64,000 bases of DNA from an uncultured Lachnospiraceae bacterium. Lineage in GTDB: Bacteria; Bacillota; Clostridia; Lachnospirales; Lachnospiraceae. This document shows, piece by piece, positions 41,790-51,800 of this stretch; position 1 is the first letter of the stretch; each line of letters opens with the position of its first letter. Both the position numbers and the translations under genes were made by a program. Location: positions 30,137 to 94,136 of the forward strand of contig CAJTSD010000007.1 of the NCBI GenBank assembly GCA_910578795.1. The letters are read 5' to 3'. A model generated the notes under the pieces. That model did not search any database. It had not been told where the DNA came from and saw only the letters and a program-made list of their open reading frames with translations.

Positions 41790-44708
41790 ATGAAGACAAT
41801 ACGGAAAGGTTCGAATGTCAGTTTGGCAAAACTGCTAGTTGCTGTGCTTGTAGTGACATTTTTGGTGTCCGCGGGAAGCGCAGGCATCGTACAAGGCGCG
41901 GGAAAACGCACGGTCCGGATAGGATTTTTCCCTATGGAGGGCTACCATGAAACAAGAGCGGACGGCAGCCGCACCGGAATGGATGTAGAGTACCTTGAGG
42001 CACTTAGCGATTATGTCAACTGGAATATCGAGTACGTGGAGTGCGCAAGCTGGGACGACGCTCTGACAAAGCTTCTAAATCGGGAGATCGATTTAGTCGG
42101 ATCTGCACAGTATTCCGCGAAACGGGCAAAATTGTATGATTATGCCAACCTGGCAAGCGGATATACCTTTGGCGTCATCGCGGTAAATGGTAACAGCGGA
42201 TTTGCCTATGAGGATTTTGACGCAATGAAAACTGCTGTTTTTGGCGTTGTAGGCAGCTACATAAGAAAGGAAGAATTTTTTGAATATATGGCAGACCACG
42301 GCGTTCCCAATCCCAAAGTCAAAACGTATGTAGATACGGCGGCGTTGCAAGCAGCGTTAGACGCGGGAGAGATTGACGCCCTTGTGCATTCCCTGACAGA
42401 AGTTCGGGAAGGGCAGCGTGTAATCGGCAGGTTTGCACCGATGCCGTTTTATTACATCACCTATCAGGGAAACAATGATCTGATGCGGGAGTTGAATCAG
42501 GGAATTGCAGATGTCAAAATGAACCGTCCGGGGCTGGAAAATGAATTGATGGTCAGATATTATGACAATCGACTGGATCAGACAGTCCTGCTGACGAACA
42601 GTGAAAAGCAGTATATCTCGGAAAAAGGAACTTTGACCGTGGGCTATTTAGATGGCTACTATCCATTCTCGTACGAAAACGATGGCGAATATGCAGGACT
42701 TTCCAGACAGGTGTTGGAGGAGGTATCCGTAAGCACAGGCATTCTTTTCAATTATGTGAAACTGGATAGTATGGAGGATGCAAAAAAAGCATTAAGCAAT
42801 GGCAATATTGATTTGATAAGCTACTGTGGTGAAACTGCGCAAAGTATGCTGTTAGAAGGATTTGCGGTCACAAAAGTATATGCACAGATACCGCAGGTCA
42901 TTATTATGAACAGGAGCGACAAATCAGATTCCATTTCAATTCTTTCGGTAGAGGAAAGCAATGCCTTTGGAATAGCAGTACAAAATTTTATTGATGAAAA
43001 AACAAGCCTTTTGCCTTATTCCACACAACTCGAAAGCCTGAATGCCGTCATGAATGGTGAGGCGGACGCTGCTATTTGCGATGGATATTTGGCTGAATAT
43101 CTGCTCGGCTCACAGCTTCGTTTTAACCGAATGGAAATCCATAGTGTGCTTAGCGATGTCCACAACATCTATATGGTTGTGACTGACAATGAGGAGTCGC
43201 CGCTTCTTGGCATTTTAAATAAGGAGCTGCTTGCAGTCAGCGACAAGATGGTTAATGACTACATGCTCCGGGACAATTTTTATTCCAAGATGAGCATGGC
43301 GAATTTTATCAGTGATCACAGTATTTCAATTATCCTTGTGCTATCATGTTGTGCCGCGGCGGCTATTTTGGTTTTATTCTTTCTGTTGCGAAACAGTATG
43401 CGGGTCCAAAAGCTGATGTACAAAGATACGGAATTTAATATTTGGAATCTGCATTATCTGCGGTACCGGGCGGCAAAGAAACTGGCGGCAGATAAAAACA
43501 GCAACTACGCTATCGCTTACACGGATATTGGGCAGTTTAAAAGCTACAATGCATTATACGGATGGAATGCGGGGCAGCGCATACTGGCACATGTGATTAA
43601 GACACTTTCCGAGGAAGTGGATAATAAGAGGGAACTATATGCCCGAAGCTACAGCAGCCATTTTGTACTTTTTATGAAGTATGAAAGTATAGACGCATTA
43701 CGAACACGCCTAATGGACATTGCGGACAAAATATCCACGCACATTTATGAACAGATGGAAACACATATGTCGCTGACTATGGGTGTGGGTTGTTTGGAAA
43801 ACGGCGACGATGATTTACAACGGGCTTTGTCCGAGGCAATACAGCTCGTAGACTCCTTAAAGAGCAGCTACAATAACGCAGTACAGATTTATGATGACAA
43901 GCTGCGGGCGCAGCTGCGCGAAACGCATGAGCGTGAGAAGCTTTTGGAGGCGGCGAATATTGACAAAGACTTTGTGGCTTACTATCAGGCCAAGGTGGAT
44001 ATCCGCAATGAGAAAATTGTAGGAGCAGAGGCATTGGTTCGTTTCAAGGATCCTTCTGCAGACGGCGCTATCCGCACGCCGTGGTTTTTTGTTCCTTATT
44101 ATGAGCGCACCGGCAGAATTAAGGAAATTGATTTCTTTGTGATGGAATGTGTATGTATCATGCTGCGCAGGCGGATTGATGCGGGTAAAAATGTCGTGCC
44201 CGTATCCTGCAATTTTTCCAGAATGCATTTCACGGACGATGATTTTCCGGAACGGTTTGAATCCGTTATTGACAGATACCAAATTCCTAAGGAACTCATT
44301 GAGGTGGAAATTACCGAAACGCTTGTGGTGGAAGATGTTCAGCAACAAAAGGTTAAGGAAATTGTGGATATTTTGAGGGAGAAGGGCGTACATCTCTCCA
44401 TAGACGATTTCGGATCAGGGTACTCCTCTTTGGGTGTGTTTGAACAGATACCGGCGTCTGTCATTAAGTTGGACCGTTCGTTTTTGTTAAACAATGAAAA
44501 CCGTACCAGACAGGTGCAGATTATGAAAAATATCGTCAACCTTGCAAAGGATTTGAATGCGCAGGTTGTCTGCGAAGGCGTGGAATCGGAGAAAGATACA
44601 GAACTTATGATGGAAATTGGGGCTTATGTGGCACAGGGATATCTCTACTGCAAGCCAGTGCCGGAAGATGTGTTCGAAAAGATGCTGGAGAAAGAAGCCA
44701 TGAATTAA
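41790..44708 (+). CDS. Membrane c-di-GMP phosphodiesterase with twin solute-binding domains
   Basis: About 972 residues from ATG 41790 (AGGAAGGA upstream; in-frame ATG 41694 would add a leader). Signal/anchor (about 10-35), two bacterial extracellular solute-binding (family 3) domains (about 35-260 and 285-500), membrane helix (about 511-533), degenerate GGDEF (about 560-720, SSHF in place of GGDEF at about 623) and EAL domain (about 725-960). EAL residues GAEALVRF, CNFSRMHF, EITET, IDDFGSGY, IKLDRSF, CEGVE and AQGYLYCKP are intact, so it should degrade c-di-GMP. The degenerate GGDEF may bind GTP as an activator. Amino-acid-like ligands are expected. Confidence 0.92.
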   Translation: MKTIRKGSNVSLAKLLVAVLVVTFLVSAGSAGIVQGAGKRTVRIGFFPMEGYHETRADGSRTGMDVEYLEALSDYVNWNIEYVECASWDDALTKLLNREIDLVGSAQYSAKRAKLYDYANLASGYTFGVIAVNGNSGFAYEDFDAMKTAVFGVVGSYIRKEEFFEYMADHGVPNPKVKTYVDTAALQAALDAGEIDALVHSLTEVREGQRVIGRFAPMPFYYITYQGNNDLMRELNQGIADVKMNRPGLENELMVRYYDNRLDQTVLLTNSEKQYISEKGTLTVGYLDGYYPFSYENDGEYAGLSRQVLEEVSVSTGILFNYVKLDSMEDAKKALSNGNIDLISYCGETAQSMLLEGFAVTKVYAQIPQVIIMNRSDKSDSISILSVEESNAFGIAVQNFIDEKTSLLPYSTQLESLNAVMNGEADAAICDGYLAEYLLGSQLRFNRMEIHSVLSDVHNIYMVVTDNEESPLLGILNKELLAVSDKMVNDYMLRDNFYSKMSMANFISDHSISIILVLSCCAAAAILVLFFLLRNSMRVQKLMYKDTEFNIWNLHYLRYRAAKKLAADKNSNYAIAYTDIGQFKSYNALYGWNAGQRILAHVIKTLSEEVDNKRELYARSYSSHFVLFMKYESIDALRTRLMDIADKISTHIYEQMETHMSLTMGVGCLENGDDDLQRALSEAIQLVDSLKSSYNNAVQIYDDKLRAQLRETHEREKLLEAANIDKDFVAYYQAKVDIRNEKIVGAEALVRFKDPSADGAIRTPWFFVPYYERTGRIKEIDFFVMECVCIMLRRRIDAGKNVVPVSCNFSRMHFTDDDFPERFESVIDRYQIPKELIEVEITETLVVEDVQQQKVKEIVDILREKGVHLSIDDFGSGYSSLGVFEQIPASVIKLDRSFLLNNENRTRQVQIMKNIVNLAKDLNAQVVCEGVESEKDTELMMEIGAYVAQGYLYCKPVPEDVFEKMLEKEAMN

Positions 44709-44715
44709 TGTTCTT

Positions 44716-44764
44716 AAAAAAGTAAGTCTGTCCTAACTGCGTGTTAAGACAGACTTGCTTTTTA
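44716..44764. terminator. Bidirectional terminator after the PDE gene
   Basis: AAAAAAGTAAGTCTGTC pairs with GACAGACTTGCTTTTT (one mismatch). It serves the PDE gene and also lies after the stop of the converging aconitase-family gene. Confidence 0.8.
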
Positions 44765-44833
44765 AGATCTCTTGCGAAAATTCAAATAATTCTTTCTGTT
44801 ATTCATTTTCTATAAATCTTATTTTCCAAGAAA

Positions 44834-47125
44834 TTATCCAACTCTGTTATAATTAATCAGGCATCCTTTCAAAATAATCTGCCGCTCCTCGTCCGTCAAC
44901 TCACCTAATGTCATCTCAAACTCCGTCTTCTTATCCTTCCCCACAACATATGCCTTAATCACGTCCGCCTTCTCCTCAACCGCCTTGCGGATACCCGGAA
45001 TATAAATATAATCAAGGTTATGGAACGGCAACTCGCCCTCTTTAATCAAAAATGGCAGCATACCCCAGTTAATCAGATTCGAACGGTACCGCTTTGTCGC
45101 ATATTCATTCGCAATATTCGCCCAACCGCCAAGTACCTTCTGACAGCTTGCCGCCTGCTCTCTCGCAGAACCGTCGCCCGGCTTTACTGCAAAAATCGTG
45201 CTGCCGATACCCGTATTGTAACGGTCCGCATCAGGCGTAATCGTCTTCATCATCGCCCAAGCCTCTTCCAACTCGGGAAGCGTCTGTACCGGACAGGACT
45301 GCTCTTCTCTCGCTTTCTCCGCCGCCTGAATCTCTTTCGCGCGTCCCACATAAGCAGGGTCTTTTCTGGAAAGCGTAAACTCCGCAAGTCCCAACGGATT
45401 GGAACGGTATGACGATGTTTCACCTGACGGAATCAACTCGTCCGTTGTTGTGACAGGGTCATGGATTTCCGAAACAACCTTCAGCATCAAATTGTCCGTC
45501 AGCGCCACCATTGCAGGCCAGTCCTTGATGTTTGGTCCAAACTTAATTTCAACCGATTCGTCTGCCACGCCCTTTGAATCAAACACACGGTTTTCGTAAA
45601 TCTTTTTGTCAAAGAAATATTTGTACTTTGTGAAATCTCCGTCAAACTCCGTAGCAGGCGTCAGATACCCTTTATTTGCCGCAGTTGCCGCAATCGAACG
45701 TGCGTCCATCAGTGCAACCGACGCAATCTGTCCGCTCTGCAGCTTAGAGCCCTCGCGGTTCGGGAAATTCCTCGTTGAATGACGAATGGAAAATGCGTTG
45801 TTTGCAGGGGTATCGCCCGCACCAAAGCACGGTCCGCAGAATGCCGTCTTTAAAACTGCACCCGTCTGCATCAATTTCGCCGCGCAACCGTTTTTCACCA
45901 GTTCCATATAAACAGGCATTGACGCAGGATAAACGCTTAATGTGAACTCATCGGGACCAATGCTTGCATTCTCCAAAATATCCGCCGCCGCGCAGATATT
46001 TTCAAATCCGCCGCCCGCACAGCCTGCAATAATTCCCTGCTCAACATAGAGCTTTCCGTTTCTCACCTTATCCTTCAATCTGAAATCCACCGCCCCGTCA
46101 AGACTGACAAGCGCCTTCTTCTCGCACTCATCGAGAATATCCAAAAGATTGGCATTCAACTCCTCAATCGTGTATGTATTGCTCGGGTGGAACGGCATTG
46201 CAATCATTGGCTTAATCTTGCTCAAATCAACCTTAATCACGCCGTCATAGTAAGCCGTTTCGCCCGGATTAAGTTCGGCAAAGTCCTCTGACCTGCCATG
46301 AATTTCATAAAATTCCTGGATTTCATCGTCCGTTCTCCAAATCGAAGAAAGACAGGTCGTTTCCGTCGTCATGACGTCAACGCCGATACGGAAATCCGCC
46401 GACAGCGACGAAACGCCGGGACCGACAAATTCCATTACCTTATTTTTCACATAACCGTTCTTGAACACCGCACCGATAATCGCAAGCGCAACGTCCTGCG
46501 GACCGACGCCCTTTGCCGGCGCGCCTTCCATATAAACGGCAACCACGCCGGGCATATTAATGTCGTAGGTCTGATTTAAAAGCTGTTTTACAAGTTCGGG
46601 ACCACCCTCTCCCATCGCCATTGTTCCAAGCGCGCCGTAACGCGTGTGGGAGTCGGAGCCGAGTATCATTCTGCCGCCGCCTGCAAGCATTTCCCGCGCA
46701 TACTGGTGAATGACTGCCTGGTGAGGAGGCACGTAAACACCGCCGTATTTCTTGGCGCAGGTTAATCCAAACATGTGATCGTCTTCATTGATTGTACCAC
46801 CGACTGCGCAGAGCGAATTGTGGCAGTTTGTAAGCACGTACGGAACAGGAAATTTTGTCAGCCCTGACGCGCGTGCCGTCTGGATAATTCCTACAAACGT
46901 AATATCATGTGACGTCAGCTTGTCAAACTTGATTTTCAGCTTGTCCATGTTGTCTGACGTATTGTGCTTTTCGAGAATCCCGTAAGCAATCGTATTTTTC
47001 TTTGCTGCTGCCTGATCCGCGTCTTTTCCCGTCTTTGCTTTCACTGCTGCCGCCGCGTCCGCGTTATCGGCAATCAGCTCCGTTCCGTTTATGAGATAAG
47101 CGCCTGTTTCAAATAATTGTATCAT
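44834..47125 (-). CDS. Aconitase-family hydratase
   Basis: 763 residues, single-chain aconitase-type protein as in many Clostridia (annotated as hydratase). Cluster and active-site features: VLTNCHNSLCAVGG, LGSDSHTRYGALGTMAMGEGG, EQGIIAGCAGGGFENI, and a third Cys in TAFCGPCFGAG. A swivelling C-terminal domain is present (NLINWGMLPFLIKEG). It likely interconverts citrate/isocitrate or a related substrate; the exact substrate cannot be read from sequence. It stands alone with no other TCA gene nearby. Confidence 0.9.
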   Translation of the reverse strand: MIQLFETGAYLINGTELIADNADAAAAVKAKTGKDADQAAAKKNTIAYGILEKHNTSDNMDKLKIKFDKLTSHDITFVGIIQTARASGLTKFPVPYVLTNCHNSLCAVGGTINEDDHMFGLTCAKKYGGVYVPPHQAVIHQYAREMLAGGGRMILGSDSHTRYGALGTMAMGEGGPELVKQLLNQTYDINMPGVVAVYMEGAPAKGVGPQDVALAIIGAVFKNGYVKNKVMEFVGPGVSSLSADFRIGVDVMTTETTCLSSIWRTDDEIQEFYEIHGRSEDFAELNPGETAYYDGVIKVDLSKIKPMIAMPFHPSNTYTIEELNANLLDILDECEKKALVSLDGAVDFRLKDKVRNGKLYVEQGIIAGCAGGGFENICAAADILENASIGPDEFTLSVYPASMPVYMELVKNGCAAKLMQTGAVLKTAFCGPCFGAGDTPANNAFSIRHSTRNFPNREGSKLQSGQIASVALMDARSIAATAANKGYLTPATEFDGDFTKYKYFFDKKIYENRVFDSKGVADESVEIKFGPNIKDWPAMVALTDNLMLKVVSEIHDPVTTTDELIPSGETSSYRSNPLGLAEFTLSRKDPAYVGRAKEIQAAEKAREEQSCPVQTLPELEEAWAMMKTITPDADRYNTGIGSTIFAVKPGDGSAREQAASCQKVLGGWANIANEYATKRYRSNLINWGMLPFLIKEGELPFHNLDYIYIPGIRKAVEEKADVIKAYVVGKDKKTEFEMTLGELTDEERQIILKGCLINYNRVG

Positions 47126-47172
47126 TTATTATTACACCTGACCTTTCTATGTTTTTTGTAAATTCGTGTGTA

Positions 47173-47307
47173 TTTTTAGGGAAACGCTGATTAAAGCGTT
47201 TCCCGCGCCGGATTTGCGCTGCGAAGCAGCAATTTCCCTTGCAAATCCGTGCGCATCCTGCGGAACATCTAAGGAAACGATGATTTAATCAGCGTTTCCT
47301 TAGAAAA
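47173..47307. repeat. MITE-like element with terminal inverted repeats
   Basis: About 135 bp bounded by near-perfect inverted ends: TTTTTAGGGAAACGCTGATT (47173 onwards) and its complement ending AATCAGCGTTTCCTTAGAAAA. Inside, CTAAGGAAACGATGATTTAA repeats the end sequence as a third, hairpin-forming copy. No coding capacity. It lies between the aconitase promoter and the Mn2+ riboswitch promoter. No target-site duplication could be fixed. Confidence 0.6.
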
Positions 47308-47456
47308 GGCGCAAGCCTTTTGTAGCGTGCGCCCTTGTACTATACTTATGTTAATTCTTTATTGGGAATCTGTCAATAATTTTTTGCGTTATTGCAACCG
47401 TTATGACAGACTTTCATAGTACTGTTTCCTTCATTCCGGTAACAAGTAAAAATCTA

Positions 47457-47486
47457 TTGACAAAAACAAGAATCGGAATATATACT
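47457..47486 (+). promoter_or_regulatory. Promoter of the riboswitch-exchanger transcript
   Basis: A perfect TTGACA (47457-47462), 18-bp spacer, TATACT (47481-47486). Transcription would start at about 47493, right at the 5' side of the riboswitch. Confidence 0.85.
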
Positions 47487-47489
47487 ATA

Positions 47490-47620
47490 GCTACAAAGGG
47501 AGTAGCTTGCATGGAAAATTCCATGTTTACCTTGCCGTCAATACGATCCTTTATGATCCGGCTTTGTAATGAAATTGCAAGACTTTGCTGTTGTTAGAAA
47601 TGGCAAAGTCTTTTTATTTT
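47490..47620 (+). ncRNA. yybP-ykoY (Mn2+) riboswitch with terminator
   Basis: The family's two hallmark segments are present: CAAAGGGAGTAGC at the 5' side and GCAAGACTTTG at the 3' side, which pair to close the aptamer. Both arms miss one base of the consensus (GGGGAG, ACCTTTG), a compensated change. Between them are CATGGAAAATTCCATG and a second arm CCGTCAATACGATC. The 3' side overlaps an intrinsic terminator (AGACTTTGC pairs with GCAAAGTCT, then TTTTTATTTT). Aptamer closure should prevent termination, so metal binding would turn the gene on. The following gene is a cation exchanger. Confidence 0.82.
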
Positions 47621-47672
47621 GCCGCAGATTATCATAGATTTTTTGTAAAAACGGAAAGGAAGGGTTGTTGTT

Positions 47673-48635
47673 ATGGAAATTTTTATGTGGGTACTCGTTT
47701 TGTCAGTCGGACTTATTTTACTTGTGAAAGGCGCAGATTTATTTGTCGGCGGCGCCAGTGCGCTTGCGGCACGGCTTGGTGTTGCGCAGCTTGTGATTGG
47801 TCTTACCGTGGTTGCAATGGGCACAAGTCTTCCCGAGGCGGCGGTCAGCATATCCGCCGTGTTAAAAGGAAATGCTGACATTACCATCGGAAATGTCGTA
47901 GGGAGCAACATTCTCAATATTCTGATTATTCTCGGTCTTTCGGCGCTTATCACGCCGCTCGCGGTTGAAAAAAGTACGGTAACAATCGAACTGCCCTTTC
48001 TGACAGGCGTGAGTGTTCTGCTGCTCTTGCAAGGGCTAGATGGTACAATCGGACTTGCGGACGGAATTGTGCAAATTCTTCTTTTTATCCTGTACCTCAT
48101 CTATCTGTTTTGGTCGGCACGAAAAAGCAGCACGCAAAAAAATGAATTAACTACTGAACCACATGAAAGCTCCCCCGCGAAACGCAATCAGCAAGCCGTT
48201 TGGAAAATCCTCCTGCTATGCGTTTTGGGCTTGGCTATGACAGTCGCGGGAAGCAACCTCGCAGTGGACGCCGCGTGCGGTATTGCAAAAAAGCTCGGCA
48301 TGAGCGAACGTTTTATCGGACTGACGATTGTTGCACTCGGCACGTCCCTGCCTGAGCTTGTGACATCTGTTACGGCAGCAAGAAAGGGCAACGCGGACAT
48401 CGCCATTGGAAACATTGTAGGCAGTAACATTTTTAATATCCAGTTTGTCACAGGTCTTTCTGCGCTTATCCGCCCCGTGACGTTTGCGCAGGGCTTTCGT
48501 TTTGACAGCGTGGTTTCCGCGGCGGCGGCGTTGTGTCTGATTGTCTTTTGTTACAGGGATAAAACGCTCAAGCGTCCGCACGGCGCGCTGTTGTTGGCAG
48601 GATATGCCGCATATTTTGCAGCAATCCTAGGCTGA
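47673..48635 (+). CDS. CaCA-family cation exchanger, probable Mn2+ exporter
   Basis: 320 residues with about ten helices in two inverted halves. The alpha-repeats are GTSLPEAAVS with GNVVGSNILNILIIL, and GTSLPELVTS with GNIVGSNIFNIQFVTG. The layout is that of the YrbG-like Ca2+/cation exchangers. ATG 47673 has GGAAAGGAAGGG upstream. Control by a Mn2+-type riboswitch suggests manganese efflux instead of calcium exchange. The proton/sodium coupling ion cannot be read from sequence. Confidence 0.92.
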   Translation: MEIFMWVLVLSVGLILLVKGADLFVGGASALAARLGVAQLVIGLTVVAMGTSLPEAAVSISAVLKGNADITIGNVVGSNILNILIILGLSALITPLAVEKSTVTIELPFLTGVSVLLLLQGLDGTIGLADGIVQILLFILYLIYLFWSARKSSTQKNELTTEPHESSPAKRNQQAVWKILLLCVLGLAMTVAGSNLAVDAACGIAKKLGMSERFIGLTIVALGTSLPELVTSVTAARKGNADIAIGNIVGSNIFNIQFVTGLSALIRPVTFAQGFRFDSVVSAAAALCLIVFCYRDKTLKRPHGALLLAGYAAYFAAILG

Positions 48636-48796
48636 TTCTGCACAAACGCGTCCCCCGTCAAAACTCCCGATAAAAATCGTTTCACTAAATCTATGCGGCA
48701 TTTGTCAAGCGGCTGTCCGGATATTGCCGTATCCTCTGCCCTTTGATGCAGCGGATTGCTTTTTGTATCCGTTTACCGAAGAAAATTCCAAAAACT

Positions 48797-48829
48797 GAAA
48801 AAGCGCTGCCGTAAAACCAGCAGCGCTTC
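48797..48829 (-). terminator. Terminator after the hybrid kinase gene
   Basis: On the minus strand AAGCGCTGC pairs with GCAGCGCTT around a 10-base loop, followed by TTTC. Five bases after the kinase stop. Confidence 0.8.
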
Positions 48830-48833
48830 GCAC

Positions 48834-51800
48834 TTAATGCAAATACTTATGCAGCACACTCATCAGCAGCGATATGTCAAGCGGCTTTGCGATATGCGCA
48901 TTCATACCGCTCTTGAGCGCCGCCTCCTTGTCGTCCTCCATCGCATTTGCCGTCATCGCAATAATCGGCAGCTTTTTTACATCATTACGATGCATCGCAC
49001 GGATTGCCTTTGTCGCCTCGTATCCGTTCATAATCGGCATCTGTACGTCCATCAGCACGGCATTATAGTAACCCTCTTCGGAACGTTCCACCATGGAAAC
49101 AGCGTCCGTTCCATCAGGTGCGGTTTCGATAACAAAACCTGCCTCCTCCAAAATAACCTGCGCAATTTCACGGTTCAGTTCATTATCCTCCACCAAAAGG
49201 AGCCGCTTTCCGCCGTAATCCTCCTGCGTCCAAACAGCGCCTGCTTCCTCCAAATGATGATCGCCGATATTGTTCGCCGTCAGCAGCGCTGCTCTCAAAT
49301 CCGACATAAACAGCGGTTTCGCGCAGAACGTGGTAACGCCTGCCTCCTTTGCCTCCTCTTCAATATCCGTCCAGTCATACGCCGTAAGAATAATAATCGG
49401 CGCATCGTCTTTCGCTGTACTGCGGATTTTACGCGCAGTTTCAATTCCGCTCATTTCCGGCATCTGCCAGTCAATAATATATGTATGGTACGGATCACCT
49501 TCCTCATATGCGGATTTCGCCCGATATGCCGCCTCTTTCCCCGACGTCGTCCACTCCGAGCGCATTCCGATGCTTTTTAACATCCTGCTCACGCTGTCGC
49601 AGACATTTAAATCATCATCCACCACCAAGGAGCGCAGCCCCTTAAGTTCTTTAAGATCTTCCGCAGTTTTTTCGATATTCTGAAGTTGGAGCGAAAGTTT
49701 TACCGTGAACGTACTCCCGTTTCCGGGCTGGCTTTCGACAGTGATTTCTCCTCCCATCAAATCAATAATGCTCTTCGTAATCGCCATACCAAGTCCCGCG
49801 CCCTGTATGCCGCTCCTTGTCGCAGTTGTTTCCCGTTCAAACGGTTCGAATATATGTTCTACAAACTCACGCGACATGCCAATCCCATTGTCCTTGACCG
49901 TAAAAGTGTAGTCGCCCCATCCTTTCTTAAGCGTTGTGTGCTGCGCAATCCGGAAACTTATCGTCCCGCCTGCGGGCGTATATTTGACGGCATTGCCCAT
50001 CAAGTTGATAAAAATCTGATTTAATTTCAGCGGGTCCGCAATCACATCCTCATTTTCAACATCAAAGGTGTCAATAAACATCTCCAACTGCTTAGACTTT
50101 ACCTGCGGCTGAATGATGTTTACCAGGTTGTGTATCAACTCGGAAATATTGCACTCCTGATTATGAATCTGCAGCTTTCCGCTCTCAATGCGGCTCATAT
50201 CCAAAATATCATTAATCAGTCCCAGCAAATGATTGCTTGAGGAAAGAATTTTCTGCAAACATTCCCGCACCTGATCCGACCGTTCCATATGGCTTGCCGC
50301 AATCGTGGCAAAACCGATAATCGCATTCATGGGCGTTCGAATATCGTGACTCATATTGGATAAAAACGTCGTCTTCGCCTGATTGGCATGCTGCGCCTGC
50401 ATTAAAGCATCCTGCAGCGCCTGTGTCTGCTCCCGCTGCTTTCTGACCTGATCCGTGACGTCACGCGACACCACCATCGCAATCAGATCCCCGGTCTCAT
50501 CATCGCGCGTCATCACAAAGGACTGACGGACACACATTGCCGACCCGTTATTGGCGCCTGCCCAATAATCCACATCGACTTCCATATTCCCCTGTTCATA
50601 CTGCGCCTTCAATATCTCCACATCGACGGTTGCGTCGTAATCGTCCCATGATTCCGGCAAGACAAACTGCGCCCACCGTTCAAAACATTCGGAAACCTTA
50701 CATGGTGCAGACAGTCCTGCATGTTCCAGCATAGAAACTTCTTTGCCGTTATAAACGCGGATAACGTCCTGCTCAATCAGGTCTTTTGTCAGATTACACT
50801 CAAACGCACTGAACGAATTGGACATAATGGCAATGCGGTACTGGCGTTCCTTGCGGTTTAATACAGCGCGCTCGCGTTGCTCCCGTTGTTCTTTCTGTTT
50901 TAACTCCGTTACATTCTGACGGACATATAAAACCCTGACAGGCTCCCCGTCCCTCCGGTCAAGACAGATTGCCACCAAATGTTCCCACTCTTCTTTTCCG
51001 TGACGGGAAACATGGCATTCATGAACGATGGAATCCTTCGTGCCAAGCTCTTTCTTTATTATATCAATTTGCCCGAAATGGAGAAATGCCTCTCTTTCCT
51101 CGTCTCCAATAATATCTTCGGCATGATATGCAATCGCTTCGCTGTATATTCCCTCCATCGGGATACTGATGTTCAAGGGTCCGATTCCCGCTAAATAGGC
51201 ATAACGGTCTTTATCCAAATCCGCTATAAAATAACGCGACGCAAAAAGGATATTCATACCGCGCAGCACATCATTTATCGTTTTATTCTCCGTTTCCAAT
51301 TCCACGCGTCGTTTCCTTGCATGAATAACCAAAGCGGCAACATAAAACAAAAACAGGATAAGCAGGCAGATTTCCAGTCCAACACCCGCAATATTCGCCC
51401 TGTCTACCATTGACTGTGTGACATTTTTAGGGAATGCCTGCACGAGAACATAATCATATCCAGGCAGATGCATCACACAAAGATTGTCTGTTTTACAGCC
51501 CTTACTGCACAAAAGCGCTGCATTACTGCCATCCGTAAACGCTGTTTGCGCCTTTTGCGCAGTTTTGCCGTCTATGACACCTGCCTGCGTCAAAGACTCA
51601 AACAAATTATCCCCGTATGCTCCGTTTCCGGAATTTGCGATTATCATTCCCTCACGCGTGCAGAGGAACACATCGGCAGGCACGCCGAAATAACTGGCGG
51701 AAATCATATCCTGCAGATAATTTTCAGCAAAATACAACCCCAAAAACATTCCGGCAATTTCCTCTCCCTCGTATACAGGCGCGTAAAAGACCATCATCGG

